Part shown: piece after piece, positions 32,058 to 42,604 of the stretch
How the letters are laid out: each line of letters starts with the position of its first letter
How positions within the stretch are numbered: the stretch's first letter is position 1
Assembly: GCA_006937955.1 (NCBI GenBank)
Contig: SSNP01000005.1
Location: forward strand, 6,198,109-6,262,108
From: Pachypanchax playfairii
Lineage: Eukaryota > Chordata > Actinopteri > Cyprinodontiformes > Aplocheilidae
Length of the DNA: 64,000 nucleotides
Reading direction: 5' to 3'
Position numbers and translations under genes: made by a program
The notes under the pieces: generated by a model
The model's input: the letters and a program-made list of their open reading frames with translations, nothing else
Told to the model about the DNA's origin: nothing
Databases searched by the model: none

Positions 32058-34338
32058 ATGGAGCTGTTAGACTGTTCTATTTGTTTACAGCTACTGGAGG
32101 AACCTGTTACCACCGCCTGCGGTCACAGTTTCTGTTCAAAATGCATCGATACTTTCTGGAATTCAGTACAAAACAGAAGAAGAATATACAGCTGCCCTCA
32201 GTGTCGGTCAACTTTCAACTCAAGGCCTGTTCTTCAGAAGAATATAACACTGTCTAACTTGTTGGAAGAGCACAAGAAGAAAACAAGTGGAAGTGCTGCA
32301 GCAGCTACTGCTGATGATGAAGAAGATGCTGCTTCACCAGGAGATATGCAGTGTGATGTCTGTCCAGAGAGAAAACGAAAAGCTGAGAGGTTCTGTCTCA
32401 TGTGTTTGGCTTCTTACTGTGAGGAACATCTACAGTCTCATTTCGAAGTGCCGGTGCTGAAGAAACACAAGCTCATCCAAGCCACTACAAGGATCAGAGA
32501 AACCATCTGCTCCCGTCATGACAGACGCCTGGAGATGTACTGTCGCTCTGATGAGCAGTTGTTGTGTCCACTTTGTGTGTTGGAACACAAAAATCATGAC
32601 ATTGTGGACATCGTGGCTGAAAGTCATGAAAAAAAGGTAAATCAGTTCAACCATTTCCTGAAGTTACGTGTTAATCATCACTGAAGTTCTCAACAGTCTG
32701 TGTTGTTGTTTTTTACAGAGACAGCTGGATTGGATGAGACAGGAAATAGCAAACAGATTGCTGGGTTCACAAAATAAAATGGCTCAGCTGCTGGAAGCTG
32801 CAGACTCTATAAAAGTGAGTGTCACACTCACTCTTAAATCCTCAAACATTTGCAGTAACAAACAAGTGAAACTGGTCGAGTAGTTAGAAATGATTTTACT
32901 GTTTCATGAACAGGACATTCCTGTAAGTTTGACATTATGTCCCCAAACTCAGATGTAAATAACTGTTTTAATATTCTGAAAATATCAGAAGGTTAATGCT
33001 GGTACTGTAAATCCTATTGCAGTTGTAACGATGCTTATTTGTCTGCAGGATGCCGCCTGGGAGGCGTGTGACAAGTTTGAGCGGGAATGCATGGAGCATA
33101 TCCTTTTATACGTCCACTCTGTGGAGAAGAAATGCTCTGAGATGAGAGAAAAGGTTGGAGAGCTGGAGAAAGCTGGAGTGGACTGGACGAGAGGTCGCCT
33201 CGGGCGACTGGAGCACGATGTGTATAAACTAAGAGGGATGAGTAATAAATTCAGACAGCTTTCCTCTGAGGAGGATCCCATTCGCTTTCTTCAGGTAACG
33301 TCCCCTGGTCACACTTTTACATAAATTTGAGCGGGTTTATTTTGGCGGGCTTATTTTGGCGGGTTTATTTTGGCGGGCTAATCTGCGCGGGTCAATTTGA
33401 GAGCTGATTTATTTGGCTTTTGCAGGATTTCCACACCCTGGATGGACTTCCTGTGTTCACTGACTCACATGGAGAAAATGAATCACCGGCAGAGTTTGCA
33501 ACGAAGCACATTGACAAACTTAAAAACGTGTGTGACAAAGAAAAAGCTGGCTTGTCCAGTGATTTAAAGACTTGTACAAGTACGTATGACCCAACAATAA
33601 AAAATAATTTGTATCTGATCTGTTTAAACTAAATTTACATCTTATTTTTTCATCTTGTCAGTGTTAAAAGTTCCAAGGAAACCTCACAGGGAAATACAAG
33701 CAAGAGAAGACTTGTTCTCCTGGTGTAAGTGTTTGTTGCTAAGTAAAAATCTGCACAAACATGTTTATAATCTCCATCAGCTTAATAAGAGATGTCTCCT
33801 CCCTGCAGACACCACACTGGAGCTGGATCCTGACACAGTACACGGATGTCTTTACATAACAAACACCAAGAAAGAGCTGTCATGGGGAATGTCTGACCAA
33901 GTTTATCCTGATCACCCTGATAGATTCTCTTATTATTTCCAGGCTCTGTGTCAAAATGGCCTTCAGGGAAGCCACTACTGGGAGGTGGAGTGGGATGGCG
34001 GCATCATCGAGTTGGCTGTGTCCTATAAAGGAATACAAAGAAAGGGCTCAGGCTCTGACAGCTGTTTTGGCCACAACAAGCTGTCCTGGAAGTTAATCTG
34101 CTCCTCATCTGGTTGCACGTTTTGGCACAATAATCTTCACAGAGGTCAGATTCCTCCAGTTAGCTCCCGCAGAGTGGGCGTGCACCTCGAATACGACACA
34201 GGAAGGCTGAGTTTCTACAGCGTTTCAAGACCCAACAGGTTGATGCTCCTGCATCAGATCCAGACCAGCTTCACCGAGCCGCTCTATCCCGGCTTCACTG
34301 TCGATTTAGGCGCAACGCTGAAGATATGCAACATTTAA
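32058..34338 (+). CDS. TRIM E3 ubiquitin ligase, RING/B-box/coiled-coil/PRY-SPRY (copy 2)
   Basis: Exons 32058-32636, 32719-32814, 33049-33294, 33426-33579, 33662-33724 and 33809-34338 give 555 aa. The RING finger starts at residue 5 (CSICLQL...CGHSFCSKC...CPQCRS). B-box 1 has CDVC...CLMCLASYCEEH, and B-box 2 has CSRHDRRLEMYCRSDEQLLCPLCVLEHKNHD. The 96-nt and 246-nt exons form the coiled coil. The final exon is PRY-SPRY (LELDPDTVHGCLYITN, YPDHPDRFSYYFQALC, GSHYWEVEWDGG). It is paralogous to the TRIM gene 2.5 kb upstream but clearly diverged, and copy 1 lacks an exon corresponding to one of its coiled-coil exon splits. Fish finTRIM/TRIM25-like membership is inferred. A specific symbol is not justified. 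Confidence 0.9.
33330..33400 (+). repeat. short GCGGG(T/C)TTATTTTGG tandem repeat in TRIM copy 2 intron 3
   Basis: About four degenerate 15-bp units (GCGGGTTTATTTTGG, GCGGGCTTATTTTGG and so on). Each TTTTGGCGGG junction resembles an E2F site. Confidence 0.6.
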
Positions 34339-34371
34339 CCAGATTTTCACGGCTGTCTTTGAACTCACAAG

Positions 34372-34377
34372 AATAAA
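34372..34377 (+). terminator. candidate poly(A) signal of TRIM copy 2
   Basis: AATAAA 34 bp after the stop codon. The gene is tail-to-tail with slc15a5, whose stop lies at 34827. Confidence 0.5.
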
Positions 34378-34826
34378 ATGACACAAAATCAAAAAGAAAA
34401 AAATGGCACAAACACGTTTTCTTTTATTACCTTTTTTTAAAATTATGAAAATCGACTTTTCATATTCTGAGCTAGATTTTTATTAAAATATTCACTCTTC
34501 ATATTCTTTGTAACTTTTTTAGCATTTGATTGTTAACATTTTTCAAAACATAAATAATAAAATATTGCCTAAACATACAGTTTGTTTGGTGTTTGAAGTT
34601 GTCCAAAGTGATGTACACACATCAGTAAAGACATCACACACTCATGCACACACATACATAAACTGTATTTACTAGAATTATTTAATCCGTTTCTTTAAAA
34701 AGCACAAATAAATGTATATTTCATCGATTCTTTTTTACTAATTCACTACAACTCTTTATGTTATACAGTGTAGACAGTAAAGTGCAGCGCCAGCACCACT
34801 AACAGAGGGTTTCTGGATGAAAGCAG
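34378..34826. other. spacer between TRIM copy 2 and slc15a5
   Basis: AT-rich convergent 3' ends. A CACACACATACATA microsatellite-like stretch lies near 34640. No coding signal. Confidence 0.4.
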
Positions 34827-37800
34827 TCATGAAACGGAGTCGATGGAGAGGTGATCGATGGTGTCGTAGAAGCGCAGTGTGTTCTTGTAATGCAGCAGCT
34901 TCTCAGTCAATGAACTGGTGGTCACTGATTTACCTCGAACACTCAAGTCCAAGTATCTAAACAACAACCAACAGATTGAACTGTAATTAGCCTGAATATG
35001 GATTCAGCTTTTATTTTTTCTTACATTCTATAAATATACCTGTATGATACTCTCCAAAACACAAGAGTATTTATAGCCATCAGTGAGGCCAGGAGAAAGA
35101 AGAAGCTCTCCAGATTCCCATCATGCAGTGTGTTTGGATAGAAGTTACCTGTTATCTCATCAAAACATTTTTATTAAGCTGTGAAAGAAGAAAAAACATG
35201 TTAGTGGTTCTCATTTCTACCTCCAGAGCAGAAATAAACCATCTGAATGATGAAGGCCCCGAGAAAACAGCCCCCTCCGTTGGACAGAGTGAGGAAGTGC
35301 AAGGAGATTCCTCTGATGTGGTTTGGGATTATCTGGAAGGATATGAGTGAACCTGTCAAAGACAAAGTGATAAATTATTGGCTGAGGGTTGTTAATATCT
35401 GCTTCAGATTCTTTGCATTATTTTTAAAGCTGTTGAAGTTGTTGCACTAAACACTTTCAGAAATAGCAGTACGAGACAAGAACATTTTTGTTAAAAAAAG
35501 TTCCCTTAAAAGTACAATATTGGTCTTTAAAATGTCATAACTGCCCCTCTGAGGGTTCAAATTGATATAAAGTACAAATTTGTACCATTTCAACTGCACC
35601 TGCAACCCTGGCCAAGGCTGGTTAATCTAAATTTTATTAGGTTTCATCCATCATTTTCAATGTTATGGTTTACATATTGGTTTTAGACTTCAAAATGTGG
35701 CATAATTTTATTGTTTTAGTGGAACAACTTCATAAGGTACAAAAATGGACCTGGACTACAGGGTACACCCCCAGCGACAAGAATTTGCACCCTTCTTGGG
35801 GCATTTCTGACCTTTTAAAGACCAGTATTGTGCTTTTGAGGGAACATTTTAAAACAATTTACCTATAGGTACAAAAATGTTCTTGTCTCGTACCTCTATT
35901 TCTGAGAGTGAAGAAGAAGAACAATCAGAGATGTTTCACTCACATGCTGGTGTGACGAGAGCCTCAGCTACGCCGAGTAGGATGTACTGAGGCGCCAGCT
36001 GGAAACACGCCATGGATGACACATGCAGAACCTTTCCAGATAGAGTCTGCTCCACCAAGGGGTACGTCTTCCTGTGCAGCTCTGACAAACCTGCCACCAG
36101 GATGGACAGAGCAGCACACGCATGGCCCAGAGCTGGAAGGGGAGGATGGACAGGGTGGGGGATTGAAAAGAAGATACCAGGTGAAGATGCTGAAGGTTTT
36201 GTGTGCACTGTGAATGAGTGACCTGCTTACTCATAACTTTTGCTGGTGCTAGAGGAGTCTTCTCCATGGCGAGGAAGCAAGTCGTCACACACTCAATCAG
36301 AGGAGCTAAAAGCAGCAGAGGGAGGATGCTGATTACATTCATGGCTCCGATTGGCAGGAGGTGGTTGCTCAGGTGAAGGTTGGAGTTCATTGTTTGGATG
36401 TAGTAACTTGAAGGAATCTGTAGAATACACATCCTTAACGTCCTTGCAGATACAGATGTTATATTTGAATTAGATTTTTTTATTCAGCGACCTGCCTGTG
36501 TGATGCAGGTTCTGTACAGCAGCTGAAGTCCATAAAGAGGAAAGAGCTTTGTCAAGACTTTCACATTCTCCACGTGTGTCTCACTGTATCGGCCACCGTT
36601 GTTCTCTTTTGCCCGGTCCAGCCAGGAAGTCACGTCTCCGCTCAGGTGACGATAATGAAGGCAACACATTCTGAAAGAGTTTAGGAAAACTCCCAGTGTG
36701 GTCAGTAACGATCCACCTGAGAGCAGCAACAGTGTTATTAACCAAGGTGTTCTCTCCCTGCTGTCATGTGCTCTAACAGGTATATATGTTACCTTTTTTG
36801 GGTTTGTAGGTGAGCTTGTTGCGCATCATGTGTATAGCAATGAGCGCCTGCAGCACAGAGGTGAAGGGGATAAGAAAGCCCAGATTTTGGGCCACTGACT
36901 GCTGGATGTAAGCGATGCCCAGAAACACAATGATGGAATTCAGATTCACCAGCCAGTAAAACCTGAATGTAAATAAATAACGTGTTAAATTCATTAAAGC
37001 TGTTCAGCGACTGCAGCCAACTTTCACATTAATGACACCCATTTTTACTCAGACTTTTTCAGAACAGTCAGCTGTCTTTTATATTTGTATGTTCAAAGTT
37101 CTAAATCCTGCAGGAGTTTAAACCTTCTCGTTAGAGACACGTCACCCATAAAGCAGGAAAAAGACAAAATGGTGCAGTTCATTAGCAGTAATGAACATAA
37201 ACAAGATGCTTTGAGTGTGACCCACCAGTTAAAGAAGGATAGGAGCTGGTGCTGGTTGTAGCTCTGCAGGGTGTAGGCCCCCATAGGACAGAGGATGGCC
37301 CTGATGCCACCGATGCCCAGCGAAGCAGCCAGGAGCCCCGTGTAAAACAAGATCTGCTGCTCCACAGGTTCCAGCTTGTGAGTCATGTGATGAGTGTCAA
37401 TGTAGAAATCTTCAAATGGAAATGCAACCACAGGCAGAATGGCAGTGCCTACATCAGGCACAAATTCAATAGGAGAAAGAACATATTCTGCATATATTTG
37501 GATATTTGTAATTTGATAAAAACAGATGATATGGAACTGTGTCTACTCACTTTGCTACAATTTTCACAACCTTGTTGTCATTTTTCACAACTCTAGACAC
37601 AAAACTCTCAATATGCACATTTTTTCAAAACTCTAACTCTTTTCTTAATTACTTGGATATAACACATAAAACTTAGATCATGTGTTCATTCAACAACAAT
37701 CACCTGTTCAATTTGATACAACTTAACATCAAAGTACTACTGTTTCAAAATGCAATTCACATGTTACATTTCAACTGAGTGTCCATTCATTTGCTTTCAA

Positions 37801-39183
37801 TTATCTAATTATCAATTGATATGACTTCTCAAAATGATAAATAACTGTTGCAAAAGTTTCAGTGCTGTATGGATACAGATAAACAATCAAACCATAGGTT
37901 TAATTTGTAATTTAGTGTCTAATTCTGTCAACATGTTACTGATGATTGGGTGCACATTGTGGAATGATATGAAGTGTTGATATGAATCTAATTGTAAGAG
38001 CATGTTGACACGGAGGCAGCAGGTGATCCAGGTTACAGTGGAGCCGAGTGGGACGAGGACGAGGACGTGTTGGTCTTTTGTTTCTTACAGTATAAACAAG
38101 CTGACGAACACAGTATTAGATGTTTTACAGTGTCGTCTTTTCTGTTTACTGTACAATTACTGTAATTATTTTTGCTTTGATTCAAATAAACCTATGTTGT
38201 CATTGCACTGTGATGTTTTGCATCAATGTATTACAAAACTTGTTTATTGATTTACCTCGTTAACTGATTGATAATTTTCATAGTAAACAGTGGTAAAACA
38301 ATGCAGGTAAAAGTTTTGTGACTTGATTCAGATTTTGTTTCTACTTTTTTGTTTTGGCATCTACAGGCAGCAAAATAAGAATTTCATTGTGCAGGGAAAC
38401 ATTTTTCCTCTGTCACTATTGTCACTGAAAATTAAAGACTTTGAATTTTGGAATAATGAAATCTGTATCACCTATTTTGTTGTACAATATGTAATGATTG
38501 TACGAACAATGACTTAATGAAACTATAGGTTGCTTGTGTTTAGGTGATCTAGAGTTTTGTTTCAACTGTATTTCACAGTAAATTTGTTTTTTGGAACCAA
38601 TATTCATGCAAGTGCAAGATGTCTTTAAAGATGTGAATACACAATGCAGTGTTTTGAACACCGGATAGCCTTCTGTTACAAGTGAAGACCGTTTTGTATA
38701 TAAAGTTGTGAAAAATAACATCAAGGTTGTGAAAATTGTTGCAAAGTGATGCAAAAAAACTGTAATGATCAGAGTAGATTAGGATAGAATAGTTCTTGTT
38801 GTGATGAGTTTTGGATCCCACAGTCTCTTACCAAAGAAATGAAGAAGAGCACACAAGTAAAGCACCTTCGTTCGTCCCAAGCAGGTTTCTGCAAACCACC
38901 CAACCAGGACAGGGGTCAGGGTGCTGGCTCCTATGAAACATAGGTTGACGGTTGCAGCCAGAAAGTTGTCATAGCCCAGCTTCACCGTGCAGAAGAGAAT
39001 CATGTTACAAACAATCCCAAAGAACGTGAATCTTTCACACAGCTCTACAAGCAGAACACAGATGACAACTTGAAGCTTCTTGCGAGTCTTTCTCAGTGGT
39101 CTTGGGTCCAGAAGAGAAGTCTGGGAGATCCGTCGCGTTTGATTTTTGCCTTCTGGCGGTCTCTGTAAATCTGCAGCCACCAT
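34827..39183 (-). CDS. slc15a5: solute carrier family 15 member 5 (proton/peptide transporter family)
   Basis: SLC15A5 is an orphan member of the proton-coupled oligopeptide transporter family. Nine minus-strand exons join in phase to 570 aa: 39183-38832, 37448-37226, 36962-36793, 36716-36496, 36417-36231, 36132-35944, 35352-35221, 35148-35040 and 34956-34827. The human protein is about 579 aa. Signature segments are LLVELCERFTFFGIVCNMILF, KLGYDNFLAATVNLCFIGAS, LGIGGIRAILCPMGAY, SFFNWFYWLVNLNS, IPSSYYIQTMNSNLHL, EQTLSGKVLHVSSMACF and QIIPNHIRGISLHF; hydrophobic helices alternate with these. The intron after exon 4 needs a GC donor (CAG then GCAGGT), because only that keeps CITQ joined to IPSSYY as in human. 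Introns 1 and 6 are largely made of DNA transposons. An in-frame upstream TTG start is less likely than the ATG at 39183. Confidence 0.93.
35452..35910. mobile_element. fold-back MITE filling slc15a5 intron 6
   Basis: The left end CACTTTCAGAAATAGCAGTACGAGACAAGAACATTTTTGT and the right end, reversed (CACTCTCAGAAATAG.GGTACGAGACAAGAACATTTTTGT), are inverted repeats. Inverted similarity continues inward past 100 bp (CAATATTGGTCTTTAAAATGTCA against CAATACTGGTCTTTAAAAGGTCA). No transposase ORF is present. The element occupies 459 of the 591 intron bases. Confidence 0.8.
37547..38749. mobile_element. 1.2 kb DNA transposon remnant in slc15a5 intron 1
   Basis: The 49-bp terminal inverted repeats at 37547-37595 and 38701-38749 differ at only 4 positions (TCACTTTGC.ACAATTTTCACAACCTTG.TG...). 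The interior has no intact transposase. A GACGAGGACGAGGACGTG stretch near 38054 could encode a Gly-Arg repeat like the start of some Tc1/mariner-type fish transposases. Superfamily assignment is tentative. An 80-bp internal segment recurs at 41074. Confidence 0.75.
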
Positions 39184-39596
39184 GACACCTTGACAGGCAA
39201 CCTGCTGCTCTTTGGTTTTCTGCTTGCGATGATCCAGGCAGAGCAACAAGAAATCTCTGTCTGACTGAGCATCAGAGGTCAGAGCTGGAATCCCACAAGC
39301 GGGTGTGATTCTGGAGCTGAAAGGATCAGACTCTTTATCTGCACTGCAGGGGCTTTACGAGTTTCGGACACATTATGCAAAACTGTGTGAATTAGGAATG
39401 ATAAATGGGAGTTATCAGGAGAGCATTGCGTAGCTGTTTCTGGACTCACCAACAAAAGAATAAAAATCAGGAAACTTTTCTTTAGATCTTCTGTCCACAA
39501 ACGCAACAGAAACTTGTTAGAAATTTGTGCTCAGTCTCTGTCTGTTGTTCAGCCTTGTTTTGTAGAGGACCTGTGTCAAAATTTAGGTCATCGTGT
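39184..39596. other. slc15a5 5' flank
   Basis: Upstream of the slc15a5 ATG there is an open frame without ATG up to about 39260, then ordinary AT-rich sequence. No clear promoter motif. Confidence 0.35.
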
Positions 39597-39856
<260 letters not shown>

Positions 39857-40149
39857 GTGATAAATGAACCTGTGCTGCACATTGTTGACAAACACTCTCA
39901 AAATGTGATGTCTGCTTGTGAAAGAGCCTCTTATTGAACAGACTCATTTTGGGTTGCCTGTTGGTAATTAGACTGATAATGTCAAAAAAGAAGACTGACT
40001 GCAGGCTAACCACAACTGTCTCAGAGCTGCTGTGACACAATCAACAATCTCTTATAGCAGTAAACAGATGGTTTGTAAAAACTCATTTAAAAAGCACCTG
40101 ACGAGGCATCAATGTTGGGACGTTATTGTTTTAAGAGTATCTCAAAATG

Positions 40150-40625
40150 AACACAGTTAATTAATGTAAATTATTGACAAGCTTGTCGTGAAACTTTGTC
40201 NTTTTTGCCAGTGTTTCCTCTCCGGGACCCCTCTGTGTCGGGGGCGGTGGTCGGCTGTGGCTGCCTGGGTGCCCCCCCAGGTAAGGCCTTGGTGGGGGTG
40301 GGGGTACCAGCCCTCCCTACTCTGGGCGCACGGGGTCGGTGCCTTGGCAGCTGCTGCTGATCCGCTGCTACCGATGCAGATGGCTCCTATGATGGCATTT
40401 CCTGGCTCATCTGTGCTCAGCCCGCTGTTTTTGTAGCTTTTAAGTGTGTGTGTGTGTGTATATGGTCGATGGGTTGGGTTGGGATGGGGGTTTTACTTTT
40501 TAAGTAAAGGGGGGGGTTGGGGGGTTGTGGGGTCATTTTTAATCTGTAAAGCACTTTGATAAACTTTGTTTGAAAAGCGCTTTATAAATAAAGTTTTGTT
40601 GTTGTTGTTGTTGTTATTATGTACT
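40150..40625 (+). repeat. GC-rich retroposon-like segment with (TTG)n tail, contains an N
   Basis: A GC-rich, G/C-run-bearing block (40215-40440) follows an ambiguous base at 40201. It ends in a (TG)n tract, then GTAAAGCACTTTGATAAACTTTG...AAAGCGCTTTATAAATAAAGTT and a (GTT)n tail. That ending is typical of 3' tails of teleost retroposons. The family is not identified. Confidence 0.55.
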
Positions 40626-40796
40626 TTGGAAATGAAGAATCAAAATGTATTGTTAGAAAATATTTAAAAGAAATAAATTAGTAAAAAATGGAACATCTTT
40701 CCAAACACTAGCGATGTGTAGTCATGTAAAAGTCTCGGATGCTCATTATAAAAACATTGGGGTTGTTTATTTACGCACAGGCACGCAGCGTCCAGC

Positions 40797-40810
40797 GTCA
40801 CCATGGTTAC
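40797..40810 (+). promoter_or_regulatory. RFX X-box-like motif upstream of ccdc34
   Basis: GTCACCATGGTTAC has one perfect half (GTNRCC), a 2-base spacer and a half with one mismatch. It is embedded in a locally GC-rich, promoter-like stretch (40770-40870). Confidence 0.55.
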
Positions 40811-41073
40811 CAAAGCGTAGGACGGTGGCGTGCGCGCGGTGCATCTTGGGAACAAAAGTTGTGTACTCGTGCGAATCAGTTCCTCGTCGTTTCGAGAAAA
40901 ACATCACAAAGCGAACGTTTTTTTGTATTTACATAAAGGTATAAGACTAAAACAACCGTCATAAGAATCGCACTTCCTGGTGAAGATAAACAGCTCGACG
41001 TTTGATGCTATTTAACGGTCTCTAATGCTAAAAACAGGCTAACCAGGTTGGGGGCGTGTTGGACAATTTGTAT

Positions 41074-41153
41074 GATTTGCCTCGTTAACGGATTGATAAT
41101 TTTCGTAGTAAACAGTGGTAAAACAACGCAGGTAAAAGTTTTGTGACTTGATT
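41074..41153 (+). repeat. 80-bp duplicate of transposon-internal sequence abutting the ccdc34 first coding exon
   Basis: 76 of 80 bases are identical to 38249-38328 in the same orientation. The similarity stops abruptly on both sides. It ends 6 bp before a TGTGCAG acceptor-like site that precedes the ccdc34 ATG by about 14 bp. Confidence 0.85.
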
Positions 41154-41175
41154 TGTGTGCAGACGTCGGTTAGTA

Positions 41176-42604
41176 ATGTCTGAAAGGAGAATGCCCAAAT
41201 GTCCTGCTTCTGCAACGAAGGGCTTCAGCTCGACTCCCGTCAAGACCAACCAGGACAAAGACATTCAGGTTCTGGACGACGATCTCGTGTCTGACGACGA
41301 AGACACGTTTTCTTTGCTTTCTCCAATCTATCATGACAGCTTTGACAGTGATGAAGAGGAGCTGCAGTCTTCATCCAGACATGGCAAAGACTCGAGGCTT
41401 TACATGTCACCAGTCAGGTACTTTTCAACTTCATGAGCTTCAAGCTTGTTGTCTCCAGACTGTTTGTGTGTCTGTATGACATGTTTGTATTTATTTAAAC
41501 TGAAGATCTGAGCTACCGAAAACTCCATCAGAGCAGATGTTTTGTCCAGCTGTGCAGCCAACAGCTTCACCTTCTCTCAGTGCCTGGGAGATGTGGCTGC
41601 TGAACAAAACCAAGGAGGATCGTCTGAAAATGGAAAAGAAAGCAGAAGAGGCAAGCTGCTTTTTCTTGTCTTAAACAGTGTCTACTTTTCTACTTTTTCC
41701 TCATTCCATCATTTTTGAATCACTTACTTAGGAACGTTTGGTAAAAGAACAAAAGGAACATCAGAAAAATCAGCTGGAGCAGAAGAAGTTGGTCATGGAA
41801 GAAAAGATTCAAGGATGGCTGAAGGTTAAAAGAGATCAGGTAAAGAAAATCTGCTTGTCTAAAATCTGTTTTTAACTGTACACATTTATGATTGACTTAT
41901 CTGTTTACTCTCAGGAGAAGCATGAGCAACTTGTAAAGCAAAGGAAAGAGGAAGAGGAGAAGATGAAGCAGCAGGAGAAACAAAGAGAGATTGAACAGAA
42001 AGCTCGGCAAAAATACAAAGACTGGCTGCAGAAGAAGAATCAAGAAAAAAACGAAAAGGAAAAGAAACAGAAAGTATGTAGATGTTTTATTGTTACTGTT
42101 CTCAGAAAGATAAAGTTAAGTTAAACAGTTGCTGTCTGACAGGAGGAAGCTGCCCTGAAGGAGGAGCTGGAGAAGGAACGTCGCAGGAGAGCAGAGGAGA
42201 TGTTTAAAGAATGGCTGGTGAAGGCCAATGACAAAAGCAGAACCAGTTCAGGATCTTCGTGCTACCCTGCAAGTAAGATCATTTCAGTAACTGGAGAATT
42301 ATTAACTGAGATGTTAAGAAATCTGTGCAGCGTGTTATTCATTAACACAACTAATAACTCTGAGATCTCATCAAATGCAATCCATTGTGATTCTTTTTTT
42401 CCTTTAGGCTCCTCCCACAAGTCATACCCAGCACCCGGTTTCTACAACCCGATCCCCTGGAAGCCGATTCATGTCCCTCCTCCAGAAACATCCCAGAAAA
42501 AAACACCTGGCAAGAAACAGAGACAGAAGAAAAGTCAGCAGAGCCGCTGCGCTGGGATCAGACACAGAAACAGTATGAGTGCGTCTCACTCGCTGGAGAG
42601 ATGA
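41176..42604 (+). CDS. ccdc34: coiled-coil domain-containing protein 34
   Basis: CCDC34 is a coiled-coil protein needed for sperm flagellum and ciliary function. Six coding exons (41176-41417, 41506-41650, 41732-41839, 41915-42073, 42143-42272 and 42408-42604) give 326 aa. The N-terminus is acidic and Ser-rich (LDDDLVSDDEDTFSLLSP). SAWEMWLLNKTKEDRLKMEKKAEEE opens a long charged coiled coil made almost entirely of Glu, Lys, Gln and Arg, with repeating WL motifs (KIQGWLKVKR, YKDWLQKKN, FKEWLVKAN). The C-terminus carries the family's GFYNPIPWKPIHVPPPE motif and a basic tail. The second intron uses a GC donor (GAAGAG then GCAAGC): no GT donor preserves the frame and the AEEE-R continuity. A non-coding first exon ending near 40937 is plausible. 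Confidence 0.9.
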
